Of a stretch of DNA of 64,000 nt, positions 57,701-64,000 are shown piece after piece. The stretch lies in assembly GCA_026645575.1 (NCBI GenBank), contig JAPKMW010000045.1:1-64000 (forward strand). The letters run 5' to 3'. The notes below the pieces were generated by a model, which searched no databases, had not been told where the DNA came from, and saw nothing but the letters and a program-made list of their open reading frames with translations. The translations under genes and the position numbers were made by a program. This DNA is from Caldilineaceae bacterium. GTDB lineage: Bacteria; Chloroflexota; Anaerolineae; Caldilineales; Caldilineaceae. Every line of letters begins with the position of its first letter. Position 1 is the stretch's first letter.

Positions 57701-60700
57701 TGAGCAGTCAACCCTTGACAGTGACCGATCTGATCATCCAAAACGGCCTGACCAGCGATGAGAATGGCGGCGGCATCTATGCCGGCGCACCGCTCCGGCT
57801 GGTGGATAGCCAGATCCGCGACAGTAGCACCAGCCGTGAGGGGGGCGGCATCTATGTCGCTGCTTCCGCCTATGTCACAGGCACAACGTTTTTCAATAAT
57901 CGTGCGGATGGTAACGGTGGTGGTGCACGCTTTGGTAGTACAACGACGCTGATTGGAACAACCTTTAGCGGTAATCTTGGATCCTTTGGCGGCGGGGCGA
58001 TCATTTGGGGCGCGGCCAACATCACAGACGGAATTTTCTTGAGCAACACGGCGACCGGTTATGGCGGCGGTGTAATGATCATTGGTAACGGTACAGTGAC
58101 GGCGACGACGTTCCTTAGTAATACAGCGAGCAGTAATGGCGGGGGCGCCTATTTCTTTACTGACGGTGTTGTGGCTGCGACAACATTTACGGGTAATGCC
58201 ACGAACAACGCCGGCGGCGGCGCCTTTTTCAATGGCAGCGCAACCGTGGCAACCACGATCTTTGTTGCGAACAGTGCCAGTTATTACGGGGGCGGCGCCT
58301 ACTTTACCAATGCCAGCACCAAACAGATAAGCAATAGCCTTTTCGCCCGGAATCGTGCGTCGGTGCGGGGCGCTGCCATCTACATGGCGGGTGATGCCCC
58401 CCTGGAAATCCTGCATAGTACGATTAGCAGCCCGACAGTAGTCAGCAACGAAGCAATCTACATCGACGCCGGCAGCGTTGGCATCACCAATACGATCATC
58501 GCTTCGCACACGGTTGGCATTGCCCAAGTCGGCGGCAGCGTCAGTGAAAATTACAATCTCTTCTGGGGCAATAGCGCCAACCACACCGGCGCAATCACAA
58601 GCGGTGGACAAAGCGTGAGCGGCAATCCGCGCTTTATGGATGCCGCCAATGACGACTATCGCTTGGACACCGGCAGCGCCGCCGCTAATCTGGGCGTTGA
58701 TGTCGGCCTGATCACCGACTTCTTTGGTAACACCCGCCCGGCTGGTGGTGGCTTTGATGCCGGCTACGCCGAAAGCAACTGGCGCAGCGACTTGCAGATC
58801 AGCAAAATGGTGACGCCGAGCCTGGTGCAGCCCGGCGGCGCGATCACCTACACCATTGTGGTCACCAACAGCGGGACAGCCAATGGCTATCAGGTGGCCC
58901 TGACCGACACCTTGCCGACCGCGCTGCAAACCCCAACCGTGAGCGCCGCTTCGTCATGTAGTATCGCCGGTCAGCTTGTTATCTGCACCGGCGTCACAGT
59001 TCCGCTCACCGAAAGCTGGTCGCTGCTGATCACGGCGACGGCGCCCATGACGGCCGGCGTGATCACCAACACAGTGACAGCGTTGGCGCCCGATGAAATA
59101 AACCTAAGCGACAACAGCACCCAGGCGGCGGTGGCCGTTCTCAACCTGCCCCCGGTGGCACAGGATGATACGGCGACAGTGCCGGAAGATAGTACGAATA
59201 ACTTGAACGATGTTTTGAGCAATGACAGCGATCCGAATGGCGATAGCTTGACCCTAACCGCGCTCACCCAGCCAGCCAATGGCGTCGCTGCGATCCAGGC
59301 TAATGGCGTTGCCTTTACACCAACTGCCAATTTCAGCGGGACAACTTTCCTGAGCTACACCATCCGCGACACCCAGGCGGCGACGGCCACTGCCCGCTTG
59401 ACCATCACGGTGCTGGCGGTCAACGACGCGCCGGTGGCAGTCAGTGACGCTTATACAACCAGTGAAGACAGCCCCTTAACGGTCCCTGCCGCTGGTGTGA
59501 TGAGCAACGATAGCGACATTGACAGCACTGTGCTGACGGTAACAGTGGCGACCGGGCCGGCACACGGGCTGTTAGCCTTGGCCGAGAATGGCGGCTTTGT
59601 CTACACACCCACCCTTGACTACAACGGCAGCGACACGTTCACCTATCTCCTGAGCGATGGTTGGCTGACCAGCACGGCCACGGTCTCCTTCACGATCACG
59701 CCGGTCGATGAACCGACGGCCACGCCTACCGTCACACCGACGGCCACGCCTACCGATCTGCCGACGGCAACCGCAACCGCAACGACCACGCCAACCCCCA
59801 CCGATCTACCAACCGCGACGGCCACAGCCACCGATATGCCGACGGCAACTGCAACCGCCACAGCGACTGATTTGCCGACGGCAACTGCAACCGCCACAGC
59901 GACTGATCTGCCCACTATCACGGCGACAGGTACACCAACGAATCTACCAACCGCGACGCCAACACCGATTGCCACCGCGACTGAGTTGTCAACGGCGACG
60001 GCGACCCCGACGAACTTGCCAACCGCCACAGTGACAATGACACCAACCGTTCTGCCCACGGCGACTGATCTGCCAACCGCCACGGCTACAACTACGCCCA
60101 CTGATCTGCCCACGGCTACGGCGACCGCCACAGCCACGGCTACTGCCACCCAGACAGCGACAGAGCTACCACCGGCAACAGCGACAATGACGCCAACGGA
60201 GCTACCGACAGCGACGGCGACTGATCTGCCGACCGCAACTAATTTGCCAACAGCGACGGCGACACAAACAACGCCCCCCACTGATCTGCCGACCAGTACG
60301 CCAACGATGACAGCGACGCAAACCGCAACTGTTCTGCCGACGACGACACCGACCGCAGCCGCTCTACCCACGGCAACGGTTAGCCCAACGGCAACCGCGA
60401 CTGAGTTGCCCATAGCCACGGCGACGCCGACCGCAACTGATCTACCCACAGCAACCCCCTCTGCTCTGCCGACTAGCACGCCAACGGTTACAGCGACGGC
60501 CACTGATTTGCCGACCGCGACCGATCTGCCAACGGCGACGGCGACAGTGACGGCGACAATGACGCCAACGGAGCTACCGACGGCCACGGCCACGGCCACG
60601 GTGACGGCAACACCGACTGATCAACCGACAATGACATCAACACCGACGACTATCCCGCCAGCAACCGCAACTGATCTGCCTACGGCGACCGCGACCGCCA

Positions 60701-62178
60701 CGCCAACTGCGTTAGCGACGGCGACCGCCACGGATCTGCCCACTGTGACCGCAACGCCAACCGATCAACCAACCGAGAGCGCCACGCCCACACCCACGGC
60801 GACATCGACCGATCTGCCGACGAGTACGGCCACTACGCTGCCAACTGCGACTGATCTGCCCACCGCCACGGCAACCACAACGCCGACCGATCAGCCCACG
60901 ACCACACCCACGGCGACACCGACAGCAACCGATCTGCCCACGGCGACCGCAACCGTAACAGCCACTGTAACAGCTACTGTAACAGCCACTGTAACAGCCA
61001 CTGTAACAGCTACTGTGACAGCCGCCCCCACTGAGCTGCCCACCGCGACTATCACCGCAATACCAACGCTGATGCCAACTGCCACGCCAAGCGCAACAGC
61101 AACGGCGTTGCCCACGGCCACCCCGACGGCAACCCCAACCGTCATGCCAACCATGACGACAACACCAACAGCAACGATGACGGCGACCCCGGTCCCCCCG
61201 ACGGTTACGCCCACGACCACCATAACCGCCACCACGACCCATACAGCCACACCCACAGCAACGGTGACGCCAAGCATAACGGCCACTGAGCCGACTACGC
61301 CAACGATCACCCCGACGGCCACGGCCACAAGCACAGCGACAACCCAGTCGGCGGTGATTGGTGATTTGGTCTGGCATGACACCAATGGCGACGGTTTGCA
61401 AAACGTGGGTGAAGCGCCGTTGGCCGGCATCACAGTCACGCTTTATAGCACAGGAATAGGTGGCGTCGAGGGAGTGACACCGTTCAGCGCGCTCACAGGT
61501 ACGGTGGTGATGACTGCGGTCACGCAACTTGATGGCCGCTATGCCTTTACGACTTTGACGCCTGGGCGCTATTTCCTCGCCTTTACCAGCCCGGCGCCCT
61601 ATGTGCCGACGCGCTGTGATCAAGGCAGTGATGAGACAGCGGATAGTGACGCCTGTCGCGTTGCTTTAACCGGAACCGGCCAGACAGCACGCTTCACCGT
61701 GACAGGGCAGCCAATGCAAGCGGATTGGGATGCCGGCTTCACCTTCCCTGCAACCATCCGCGGACACGCCTATTTGGATCGCAATCGGAACAATCAACGC
61801 GACCCGGATGAACCACCAATCAGCGGTCTACCGATTATCTTGCAAGAAGGTAGTAATGTGGAGCAAAATGGGCGCACCTTCTTGAGACGGCTGAAGGTGC
61901 GCGTGCAGTTGAACATTGGCAACCGGGAGGTAGCACAAACCGTCACAGACGCCGACGGCAACTATACCTTCCCGAATCTCACGCCTGGTCGCTACCAGCT
62001 ATTCATTGTTGTGCCGGTAGGCTTTACAGCGCCCTCGGCGACAATCATCTTGCCGTGGCTCAATTCAGGGGAGCTACTGAGCGAGGACGCCGGGCTGTTT
62101 GCCTTGCAACCAACTAACTTGGACGAAGCGCCGGAACCCAACCACCGCGTCTATCTGCCGCTGGCGCAGACAGAATAA
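45718..62178 (+). CDS. Giant secreted multi-domain surface protein
   Basis: About 5486 residues. The GTG at 45718 is chosen since AGGAG lies 8 bases before it and the signal peptide then starts with [22 protein letters not shown]. Order: signal peptide (to about 33); cadherin/Ig-like domain (about 60-170); autotransporter-type strand repeats (270-800); six paralogous right-handed beta-helix modules rich in GGG and FLSNTA, Chlamydia Pmp-like, each closed by a choice-of-anchor-Q-like segment (802-4356); two DUF11 domains (3782-3901, 4357-4475); tandem-95 Ig-like repeats (4476-4665); a Thr/Pro/Ala linker (4666-5210); SdrD-B-like domains with [10 protein letters not shown] and [10 protein letters not shown], ending [11 protein letters not shown]. 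There is no LPxTG, membrane anchor or outer-membrane barrel. Probably an adhesin or sheath component; that role is inferred. Confidence 0.9.
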   Translation: MLLSVFNCKLIVRLALLFALLFCALGISSALAKATASTILATTMAVDNVAPHPVSKKLAVLYAPANSAPTLDPIADPAPIDQDAISQTVNLTGITAGGSETQTLTVTATSANSALVPHPAVTYTSPDTTGSLRYTPVAGASGSTVITVTVDDGQAIDATTTQTFTVVVKPAAVYVSPTFTDTAGTPIPDADLGRAGDQAATQASTAFATINAALAAAASNGTIIVNAGSYSEIVTLNTSQTLKISGVDVSQTVILADLATSAAVTVTIDGNSTLTFGDEDSRTLAGLISGSGNLVKQGSGMATLANSNTYSGLTTVNAGTLRVTVNAALGSTASGTTVASGATLDLRNVTYSTAEPLTLGGGALSNSGNGTTTFAGAVTMIANSNFDTGNPGSLLILNGAVTGNFVLNKRNAGTLRLLNSSNSFRSFIIAGGVVQAGAAEVIADTADLHTISTFDLNGFDETMDSLLGNGTVSNSQSTFVTLTVGAGNNDSDNRLFGPITGAIHLVKTGTGRQLLGSASSTYSGTTTINSGRLTLNPPGGATTIQALGSTAGKTILNAAGTLEMNTVTYLLAEPVIINGGTILVSYGTNSFPGPITLATGTATINTATSTQLTLSGAITGDQGFTKTGNGVLIISGANTYTGVTTINGGTLLVNGSTASASTVAVNSGGTLGGVGTVNGAVNVASGGAVSPGLSPGILNTGDVTFTSGATFNVEINGVTVGAQYDQLNVTGAVALGNATLSLSGSYMPVVGDRFTLINNDGADAITGAFNGLAEGADVTLNGVTLFISYLGGDGNDVVLAMPVCFATPDDGATLFSTTNAQAIQQAVDVANTGDMVKIAGTCAGTAARSGSTQSVYLDKALTLAGGYTTTNWLTSDPDANPTTVDADNGGRVIYATEPLTVENLIIQNGLVTDGDGGGIQAVADLIISNSLIRDNVASGAGFDSYGGGVSALGLVNVSGSTFSNNLAEDDGGGLYVMGMLAITDTTFLSNTAGSRGGGLHIYGNLGVSATEFDPSSLTRVAFQNNRAGATGGGAYLRNGAQMTGLDFFDNSAAFGGGALFFSGITTTPIAISNSRFGRNRADNQQGDVIYFADEYPVQVDLLHSTLVDSAPTGGSAIYVNMGSLNIINTIVASHTVAILNNGGAVTEDYNLFYGNDTDVSGAVSSGDHSLVGDPAFVDPVNDDYNLSATSKALDRGTDAGIGEDWEGDLRPQGNGFDIGADEAPYSAPYLCFATLDGSTIYESFTAQALQDAIAAATAGDTVKMAGDCQGDLPLAITMPLTLSGGYTTSNWLTADTATYPTILDGNDITRPLNITGEIEVTLQNLTLQNGDAGTEDGGCLYIDRSTVTLNDTIITGCQAEHGGGVRVGSTLILNAGTVISGNMAAGNGGGILVNGTPTATVIIQGGEVLSNTAVNGGGVAVLGSGNVLTMTSGAISDNVAQGVDSADDTGGDGLGGGIYNTGAVWLTGGVLQTNRAEGGSGGSLGSDGGANGGSGRGGAIYNDGAASLTVANVILAENEALGGAGYSTSFNTGGNGGDAWGGAIDNDGALTLSDTELRNNLAQGGNGGRGRSDGGYGGLGLGGALSLWGSTPLVLTNIQMLTNTAQGGDGDYGADLGGDGGSSSGGALFSEPALTIIDSHFQGNGAVTSAGGTADGGSDGLAGSSEGGAIYAAETVVITATSFFSNSAASGGAIYQHNSDFAVDLHVVNSLFAHNAAWLATTGAAIAHDADGAVELLHNTIGAVGAGTPSGVAAIWLNQIAAAAITNTVIVGHDVGIENNDGAVTITGAGNLFYDNATAATNGNFTAGFALPSGDPAFANAANDDYRLTSSSAAIDQGVDASILDDFDGSLRPQGLAPDVGAFESSYMVRCFATANGGGTIYPSADSTAVRNAIADATVLPSNEVRVAGTCEGVATNSGTTQLALITQTLTLRGGYTTTDWLTSDPDATPTTLDALRSGRVIYTSQPLTVENLILQNGQATNSHGGAIYAGSTLLLRNSTISNSMVTGSLPNSNGGGLWVSSAATVSGSNFLSNTATLYGGGAYIGGAATITATNFLTNTAAHSGGGAYVNGVATINATTFQGNQATTDHGAGLYVSSTATVNNTSFTDNYASNNGGGLYVEGTATITGATFLSNTVGSYGGGAIIFGATTITGSAFFSNTASLDGGGLYADDSATITGSDFRNNRATRSGGGAYSYGAATLTATTFYTNSAGVSGGGAYLYDTGTVATTTFAYNATTTDAGGGLYVRRQATITNSTFLDNRAVAHSGGGLYGFNNVTATATNFLHNTAGLRGGGARIFGTAVLTDVTFQNNTAVNDGGGAAINGVTTMMNSTFLSNTSTTGEGGGAYSTGVTTVLTSTFQQNEATRISGGALNLDNHATIIGSDFLSNTTPNHSGGAIYSTSPLSVTTSTFAYNQASSNGGAVRALNNARFAETSFLNNQATTGSGGAAYVTGAATMTDSAFTGNRAHSQGGAAYVTGEAVINGATFHRNSANTSSGGAVNAASATVTATTWYDNQAQNGGGALYLRGGIAAATRVLNSRFARNQSLNLQGSAIALGGGNSAYEATLLHNTIANPTLGSGSAIYIYSGTVGITNTIITSHTVAIERNGGTVSENYNLFFGNSSNLLGTVNSGGQSRTGNPRFADSTNDDYTLTTGSAALHFATDAGIDEDFNGDLRPQGTGFDVGAFESALALSYCFTSLDGVNTYRSSADSQAVRDAVAAASSGDTIHIAGYCAGVTGNTVVTQVVAITQPLTLLGGYQAISGTGTVDWSMHDFALYATTLDARTAGRVISATAALTVSDLVVQNGVATGSDSACPYSGCGGGIFANNLLTLNNVQLLTNTAENGGGVYGEMAVTVTAGRFENNSASEQGGGLHAASTTTVTGTTFLSNTAFNAGGAIYAEAPLTLTASVLTNNWSDIGGGAHLLDAMTVTTSRFISNTAAYIGGAIYHEGPTGRIENSLFVGNQSDSGDAAALFLGSPAVEIAYTTIVEGVATAATLAAPLARQLTTDTLTSLVETAVAPAVARPATEDEAVEAEQDLPRNLRRNLHWDLPRDFESAATDTFATTGQQSLAALCCTTFGQTAIVMIDGPVSITNSVIAGYYTSIENYSSEPLYEDHNLYTWFSHVPVHGYLVVGGHSLVGGDPDFVDPAALDYRLGANSDALGLATDLGITNDIDGAPRPQNGFDSGAFESADTLPVDADLCYATLDDGVTVYQSADAQAVRDAVAGAAPGNTVKIAGYCSGLPRLYADGVGSLVAVTQPLTLIGGYTATLGLPGWAVSDPGSYETIFDPQQLGRSFYLTSPVTMTALTLINGYSGHDGGAIDTSAPLTLTTMILTNNWSDGYGAALYSEADLLIVASTFSNNAALENGGALYGEAAATIDASSFFGNTADYDGGALEVDGLLTITASQFIGNRAGYQGGAIDSDLATRISATDFVDNVAAVYDGGAVENDDGLLIQGGQFINNRAGGDSGAVEAAQLLTINDAYFFNNGAGDEGGAARSLYQMVISNTQFISNATVYAGGAIHTQELWITATTFMSNSADLGGAAYLYNGAVSQVSDSLFASNRATDEGGALFVESGPTLQLERNRFYRNQAVNGGGAIYLSAATATLLNNFLAGNQSDANGADIDIGAAPPASTTPSAVAGTHNTFVAAQPGVGTAILVGRDAPDEQAVLTNTIFADYAVGVQTGPMTSTAHLSGVLWDNVTTPTLATGSGLPATITNALLGSAAFVDSANDDYHLSDSSGALEQGVTTTLTEDFDRDFRPYALRPDLGADEAPYLVDVRIDKSAMPLTPVLGQIMTYTLTISNSGTATVAEVTVTDTLPTSVTLASPVTTSSGALITDATNITLTLASLAVGEEVTVTIPVTVTAVGVITNSAQLTASNDYSATNNLAQVVVTAVTARCFTSLDGATTFAASADAQAVRTAIAAANPGDTVRIAGTCAGAITAAGTSQVALINKALTLAGGYTTTNWTLAAPAVNPTTLDALAGGRVILSSQPLTVTDLIIQNGLTSDENGGGIYAGAPLRLVDSQIRDSSTSREGGGIYVAASAYVTGTTFFNNRADGNGGGARFGSTTTLIGTTFSGNLGSFGGGAIIWGAANITDGIFLSNTATGYGGGVMIIGNGTVTATTFLSNTASSNGGGAYFFTDGVVAATTFTGNATNNAGGGAFFNGSATVATTIFVANSASYYGGGAYFTNASTKQISNSLFARNRASVRGAAIYMAGDAPLEILHSTISSPTVVSNEAIYIDAGSVGITNTIIASHTVGIAQVGGSVSENYNLFWGNSANHTGAITSGGQSVSGNPRFMDAANDDYRLDTGSAAANLGVDVGLITDFFGNTRPAGGGFDAGYAESNWRSDLQISKMVTPSLVQPGGAITYTIVVTNSGTANGYQVALTDTLPTALQTPTVSAASSCSIAGQLVICTGVTVPLTESWSLLITATAPMTAGVITNTVTALAPDEINLSDNSTQAAVAVLNLPPVAQDDTATVPEDSTNNLNDVLSNDSDPNGDSLTLTALTQPANGVAAIQANGVAFTPTANFSGTTFLSYTIRDTQAATATARLTITVLAVNDAPVAVSDAYTTSEDSPLTVPAAGVMSNDSDIDSTVLTVTVATGPAHGLLALAENGGFVYTPTLDYNGSDTFTYLLSDGWLTSTATVSFTITPVDEPTATPTVTPTATPTDLPTATATATTTPTPTDLPTATATATDMPTATATATATDLPTATATATATDLPTITATGTPTNLPTATPTPIATATELSTATATPTNLPTATVTMTPTVLPTATDLPTATATTTPTDLPTATATATATATATQTATELPPATATMTPTELPTATATDLPTATNLPTATATQTTPPTDLPTSTPTMTATQTATVLPTTTPTAAALPTATVSPTATATELPIATATPTATDLPTATPSALPTSTPTVTATATDLPTATDLPTATATVTATMTPTELPTATATATVTATPTDQPTMTSTPTTIPPATATDLPTATATATPTALATATATDLPTVTATPTDQPTESATPTPTATSTDLPTSTATTLPTATDLPTATATTTPTDQPTTTPTATPTATDLPTATATVTATVTATVTATVTATVTATVTAAPTELPTATITAIPTLMPTATPSATATALPTATPTATPTVMPTMTTTPTATMTATPVPPTVTPTTTITATTTHTATPTATVTPSITATEPTTPTITPTATATSTATTQSAVIGDLVWHDTNGDGLQNVGEAPLAGITVTLYSTGIGGVEGVTPFSALTGTVVMTAVTQLDGRYAFTTLTPGRYFLAFTSPAPYVPTRCDQGSDETADSDACRVALTGTGQTARFTVTGQPMQADWDAGFTFPATIRGHAYLDRNRNNQRDPDEPPISGLPIILQEGSNVEQNGRTFLRRLKVRVQLNIGNREVAQTVTDADGNYTFPNLTPGRYQLFIVVPVGFTAPSATIILPWLNSGELLSEDAGLFALQPTNLDEAPEPNHRVYLPLAQTE
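46530..48120 (+). repeat. Autotransporter-associated strand repeats in the giant protein
   Basis: At least four units with the pattern (T/S)YSG.T.(V/I).(A/S)G.L...... (for example [17 protein letters not shown] and [17 protein letters not shown]), typical of the passenger-associated repeat of autotransporters. The last unit runs into [20 protein letters not shown], the usual terminal form. Confidence 0.8.
48121..58785 (+). repeat. Six paralogous beta-helix modules of the giant protein
   Basis: Modules begin near 48121, 49401, 51319, 53791, 55318 and 57421. Each opens with C(F/Y)(A/T)(T/S)-x-DG-x-T-x-Y-x-S and a QAVRDAIA-like helix, then GDTVKIAGxCxG, then GGYTTTNWL and [13 protein letters not shown](L/A)Y, F(L/F)SNTA rungs follow, and the end is DYRL-x-S-x-AI(D)-x-G then D(F/W)-x-G-x-RPQG-x-(F)D-x-GAFES. 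Module 3 (51319-53790) has the most rungs. The order and closing motifs show internal duplication of a whole module. Confidence 0.85.
54690..54975 (+). other. Non-repeat charged insert in beta-helix module 4
   Basis: About 95 codons break the rung pattern between YTTIVEG and [12 protein letters not shown]. The insert is Ala/Thr-rich, then highly charged with repeated LPRNLRRNL and LHWDLPRDF words, and has the only CC pair (ALCCTTF). It could loop out of the helix as a binding or cleavage region, or be a recombination scar. The frame is kept. Confidence 0.6.
59713..61347 (+). repeat. Thr/Pro/Ala-rich linker of about 545 residues
   Basis: The protein sequence is made of short words such as [17 protein letters not shown], with LP(T) words spaced irregularly. 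It resembles mucin-like, probably O-glycosylated, wall-spanning stalks. At 60955-61020 a 12-base unit GTAACAGCCACT is repeated about five and a half times, a recent slippage expansion. The codon pattern leaves an open frame of about 318 codons on the other strand, which is a by-product. Confidence 0.9.
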
Positions 62179-62235
62179 CATGGTTGGGTGGGTCGGGCGC
62201 CGGTTGCCTCTTCGAAGCTGGTAACTGCTCAACCC

Positions 62236-62291
62236 GCTCGTAGCCGGTCCGTGACTGGCGTTGGGGCGCCGGTCACGGACCGGCTACGAGC
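62236..62291. repeat. GTCCGTGAC-core palindrome, copy 5
   Basis: Arms 62236-62260 and 62267-62291 pair with one mismatch (outer GCTCGTAGCC, core GGTCCGTGAC). It lies between the giant gene and the convergent kinase-like gene and may act as a bidirectional terminator. Confidence 0.85.
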
Positions 62292-62333
62292 AGAGTAGTT
62301 ACCGAATCTATAAAAATATAAGTTGCGGCCCAC

Positions 62334-64000
62334 CTACCCAACCAGTTGCAAGAGAGTCCAAACGAGGATTAACAAGAGGAGGGCGCGTCCCCAGCGGTGG
62401 GCGTCTTGGCGTAGCTTGGTCGGCTCCATTGACCAGCGTACGGCGCGCAAGACAAAATGGCGCAGACGGAAGCCGGGCAGCACGCCCCGTACCATCCACC
62501 CCAATACGCCGCCACTCAACAGCGAGCCAAGGCCACTGGCGATCACTGCGCCTACCCCGGCGTTGATCTGCCAATCCGGGATGGTTGTCATTGGCCAGGC
62601 CAGGGGTAAGGCCGCACCCCACAGCCAGCCTTGGGCCGTCAACATAGCGCTCATGCCATTGACAATCGTCCAGGCGCGCCCGTCGTCGGCCAACCGCAGA
62701 TGGTGGCGGAGCAGCACCGATTGGAGCAACCCTTGGGCAAGGCCAAAGAGCGCGGCCAGCAGTGTAAACTGATAACTTGTCGTTCGCCACGTACTTGCTT
62801 GATCCCAGTTCGGCCCCAGCAAGCGAACCGCAGCAGCGCCGAGCGCGGCGCCACTGATGGCTGCCACCCCCACCCAGGCATAGCGTAGATAACGGGTAGG
62901 TAAGATCGTGCGCGGCAAGGCATACGCCTGAGAAGTTGCCAGGCAGAGGGCCAAGAGAGTGGTCAGTAGCAGCGCTTGAGTATGAGCCGTCAGGGGGGCA
63001 AAGTGTTCAAGTTGGGGCAGTAGTAGATAGCCGCCCGCTGTCGCTATGATCGCGAGGGGCGCCCCGACAACGTGACAGAGTGACCAACGGCCCAACAGGG
63101 GCGCATGGGTCATGGCAACTTGCCCGGCGGCCATCAAGCGCGCTGGGAAGGTGACCAACACACTTTGCAAAGTTTGGGCATAATCGTGCCAGTCTACCTG
63201 GTGTGGGTAGACGCGATTGACCACCTGTGACAGCCCCGGTTTTAACGCCAACAACTGGTTGAGCGTCGGCCCAGTGGAGAGACGCATGGTTGTTAACCAT
63301 TGGGACGGTAAGGCCAGCAGCGGCCCATTGCTGATTGGCGCCGGCTGCGCCAATGGCGAGATTACGGCCGGCGACGGGCTTGGCCGATGCTTGACCAGCG
63401 TTGGTGAGCAGATGGGGCAGTGGCGCAGATGGCGCGAATAGAGATGGCCAGCATTTTGCGGGCAGGTGACGAGCGCTTCTTGCGCCTCGTGTAAAATTTC
63501 TTTCCACTCTTTCGCTGTCACCCGTCGCGCCGGGTTGGCGTGACCATCGACAAAAGTGCGCCGAAAGGCGTCCTGTATCCCTGGGTGAAGGTAGCTGAAG
63601 GGGGGCGCTTTGGGCGGCGGCTGGATGCTCTGTTGGGCGTTGGCGCCCCACTGGAGATAGGGAAAAAGCCCCTGTTTGATGCCGTACAGATCAACCCGAC
63701 CCACCGACATGCCCGTGTTCAAGACGCCGGCAAAGGGATGAAAGCCCTCCATGAGCAGATAGAAGATCAGAACGGCTAGACCAAAGTTATCATGGGCGAC
63801 AGTGCGATCAATCGTTTTGAAGTCAACCCCTTGTAACTCCGGCGGCGTATACTCTGCCTTGCCAACCCTGCAGCGGTAGATCTGCTGACCCGGCAGCGCC
63901 CCCAACCAACTCGGCGCCCGCTGACTGCTCTGACCGCCTTGTTGAATCTGGAAGGAATCGGTGTCCACCAACGTGACCAGGGCGGTATCGGTGACGAGAA
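62334..64000 (-). CDS. YegI-like protein kinase with C-terminal membrane domain (5' end outside window)
   Basis: The frame runs off the right edge; at least 554 codons are present. The first visible part is the C-lobe of a kinase: TLVDTDSFQI (the DFG-equivalent region, here DSF), then RVGKAEYTPPELQG, HDNFGLAVLIFYLLMEGFHPFAG. This matches the YegI-type kinases that lie near PP2C phosphatases and TerY/VWA proteins. A C...H...C-P-x-C pattern (TCPQNAGHLYSRHLRHCPICS) follows and may bind zinc. The last 270 residues contain about seven hydrophobic helices. The catalytic loop is outside the window, so activity cannot be judged. It is convergent with the giant surface protein gene. Confidence 0.8.
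   Translation of the reverse strand, partial: LVTDTALVTLVDTDSFQIQQGGQSSQRAPSWLGALPGQQIYRCRVGKAEYTPPELQGVDFKTIDRTVAHDNFGLAVLIFYLLMEGFHPFAGVLNTGMSVGRVDLYGIKQGLFPYLQWGANAQQSIQPPPKAPPFSYLHPGIQDAFRRTFVDGHANPARRVTAKEWKEILHEAQEALVTCPQNAGHLYSRHLRHCPICSPTLVKHRPSPSPAVISPLAQPAPISNGPLLALPSQWLTTMRLSTGPTLNQLLALKPGLSQVVNRVYPHQVDWHDYAQTLQSVLVTFPARLMAAGQVAMTHAPLLGRWSLCHVVGAPLAIIATAGGYLLLPQLEHFAPLTAHTQALLLTTLLALCLATSQAYALPRTILPTRYLRYAWVGVAAISGAALGAAAVRLLGPNWDQASTWRTTSYQFTLLAALFGLAQGLLQSVLLRHHLRLADDGRAWTIVNGMSAMLTAQGWLWGAALPLAWPMTTIPDWQINAGVGAVIASGLGSLLSGGVLGWMVRGVLPGFRLRHFVLRAVRWSMEPTKLRQDAHRWGRALLLLILVWTLLQLVG

Noticed and set aside
57277..58929. Open frame of 550 codons on the minus strand opposite the giant gene
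   Set aside because: Lies fully inside beta-helix module 6 of the giant protein, whose domain pattern is clear. The reverse frame has no recognisable domain and repeats only because the sense strand repeats.
59643..60599. Open frame of 318 codons on the minus strand reading Val/Ala repeats
   Set aside because: It is the reverse complement of the Thr/Pro/Ala linker; codon periodicity of the real gene leaves no stops. No start signal or family.
62261..62566. 101-codon frame on the plus strand at the end of the giant gene region
   Set aside because: Overlaps a palindrome and is antisense to the kinase-like membrane protein; Arg/Ser/Pro-rich translation without features.

Overview
The window looks like a chromosomal segment of a filamentous, Anaerolineae/Caldilineae-like member of the Chloroflexota. 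This is inferred from gene content and style: a Dpp/Opp-type transporter with a lipoprotein binding protein, Thr/Pro-rich secreted proteins, an NB-ARC/TPR ATPase, a Rab-like small GTPase operon, GT39 membrane glycosyltransferases, and intergenic spacers full of palindromes. No rRNA, tRNA, insertion sequence or CRISPR array was recognised. Several preferred starts are GTG or TTG, and several genes lack a Shine-Dalgarno sequence.

Layout. 1-3948 (minus): an orphan molybdenum hydroxylase large subunit and an alditol-oxidase-like flavoenzyme. 4097-5503 (plus): a small island with a palindrome, a VapB-type antitoxin without VapC, an excisionase-type antitoxin followed by an 18-codon toxin-like stub, and a DUF5063 gene. 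5525-14646 (minus): a complete Opp/Dpp ABC transporter (binding protein, two permeases, two ATPases) with a near-consensus promoter, preceded by an enolase-superfamily enzyme, an RNase H-like protein and a metallo-beta-lactamase-fold protein. 14871-18846 (minus): a divergent GroEL paralogue, a structured small RNA candidate and aspS.

19164-31653 (plus): an operator-like promoter; a four-gene signalling operon (coiled-coil protein, sensor-like protein, Rab-like GTPase, histidine kinase); a SNF2 helicase with a SWIM-like partner; a PH-like membrane protein; a GNAT protein; then a GT4 and two GT39 glycosyltransferases (to 33849). 34243-45357: a DUF3307 membrane protein, a possible secreted protein, a Uup-type ABC-F ATPase, two paralogous lipases that flank a TPR hybrid histidine kinase and an NB-ARC/TPR ATPase, and a lipoprotein cytochrome c.

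45718-62178 (plus): one gene for a secreted protein of about 5486 residues. It has autotransporter-type strand repeats, six paralogous beta-helix modules, DUF11 and tandem-95 domains, a linker of about 545 residues made mostly of Thr, Pro and Ala, and SdrD-B-like C-terminal domains. The window closes with the 3' part of a YegI-like kinase/membrane protein on the minus strand.

Two themes stand out. One is cell-surface work: uptake, glycan transfer, lipases and the giant surface protein. The other is signalling: GTPase/histidine kinase operon, hybrid kinase, NB-ARC ATPase and a kinase-like membrane protein. Gene spacers hold a recurring family of palindromes with a GTCCGTGAC core, in two subfamilies whose stem bases change in pairs.
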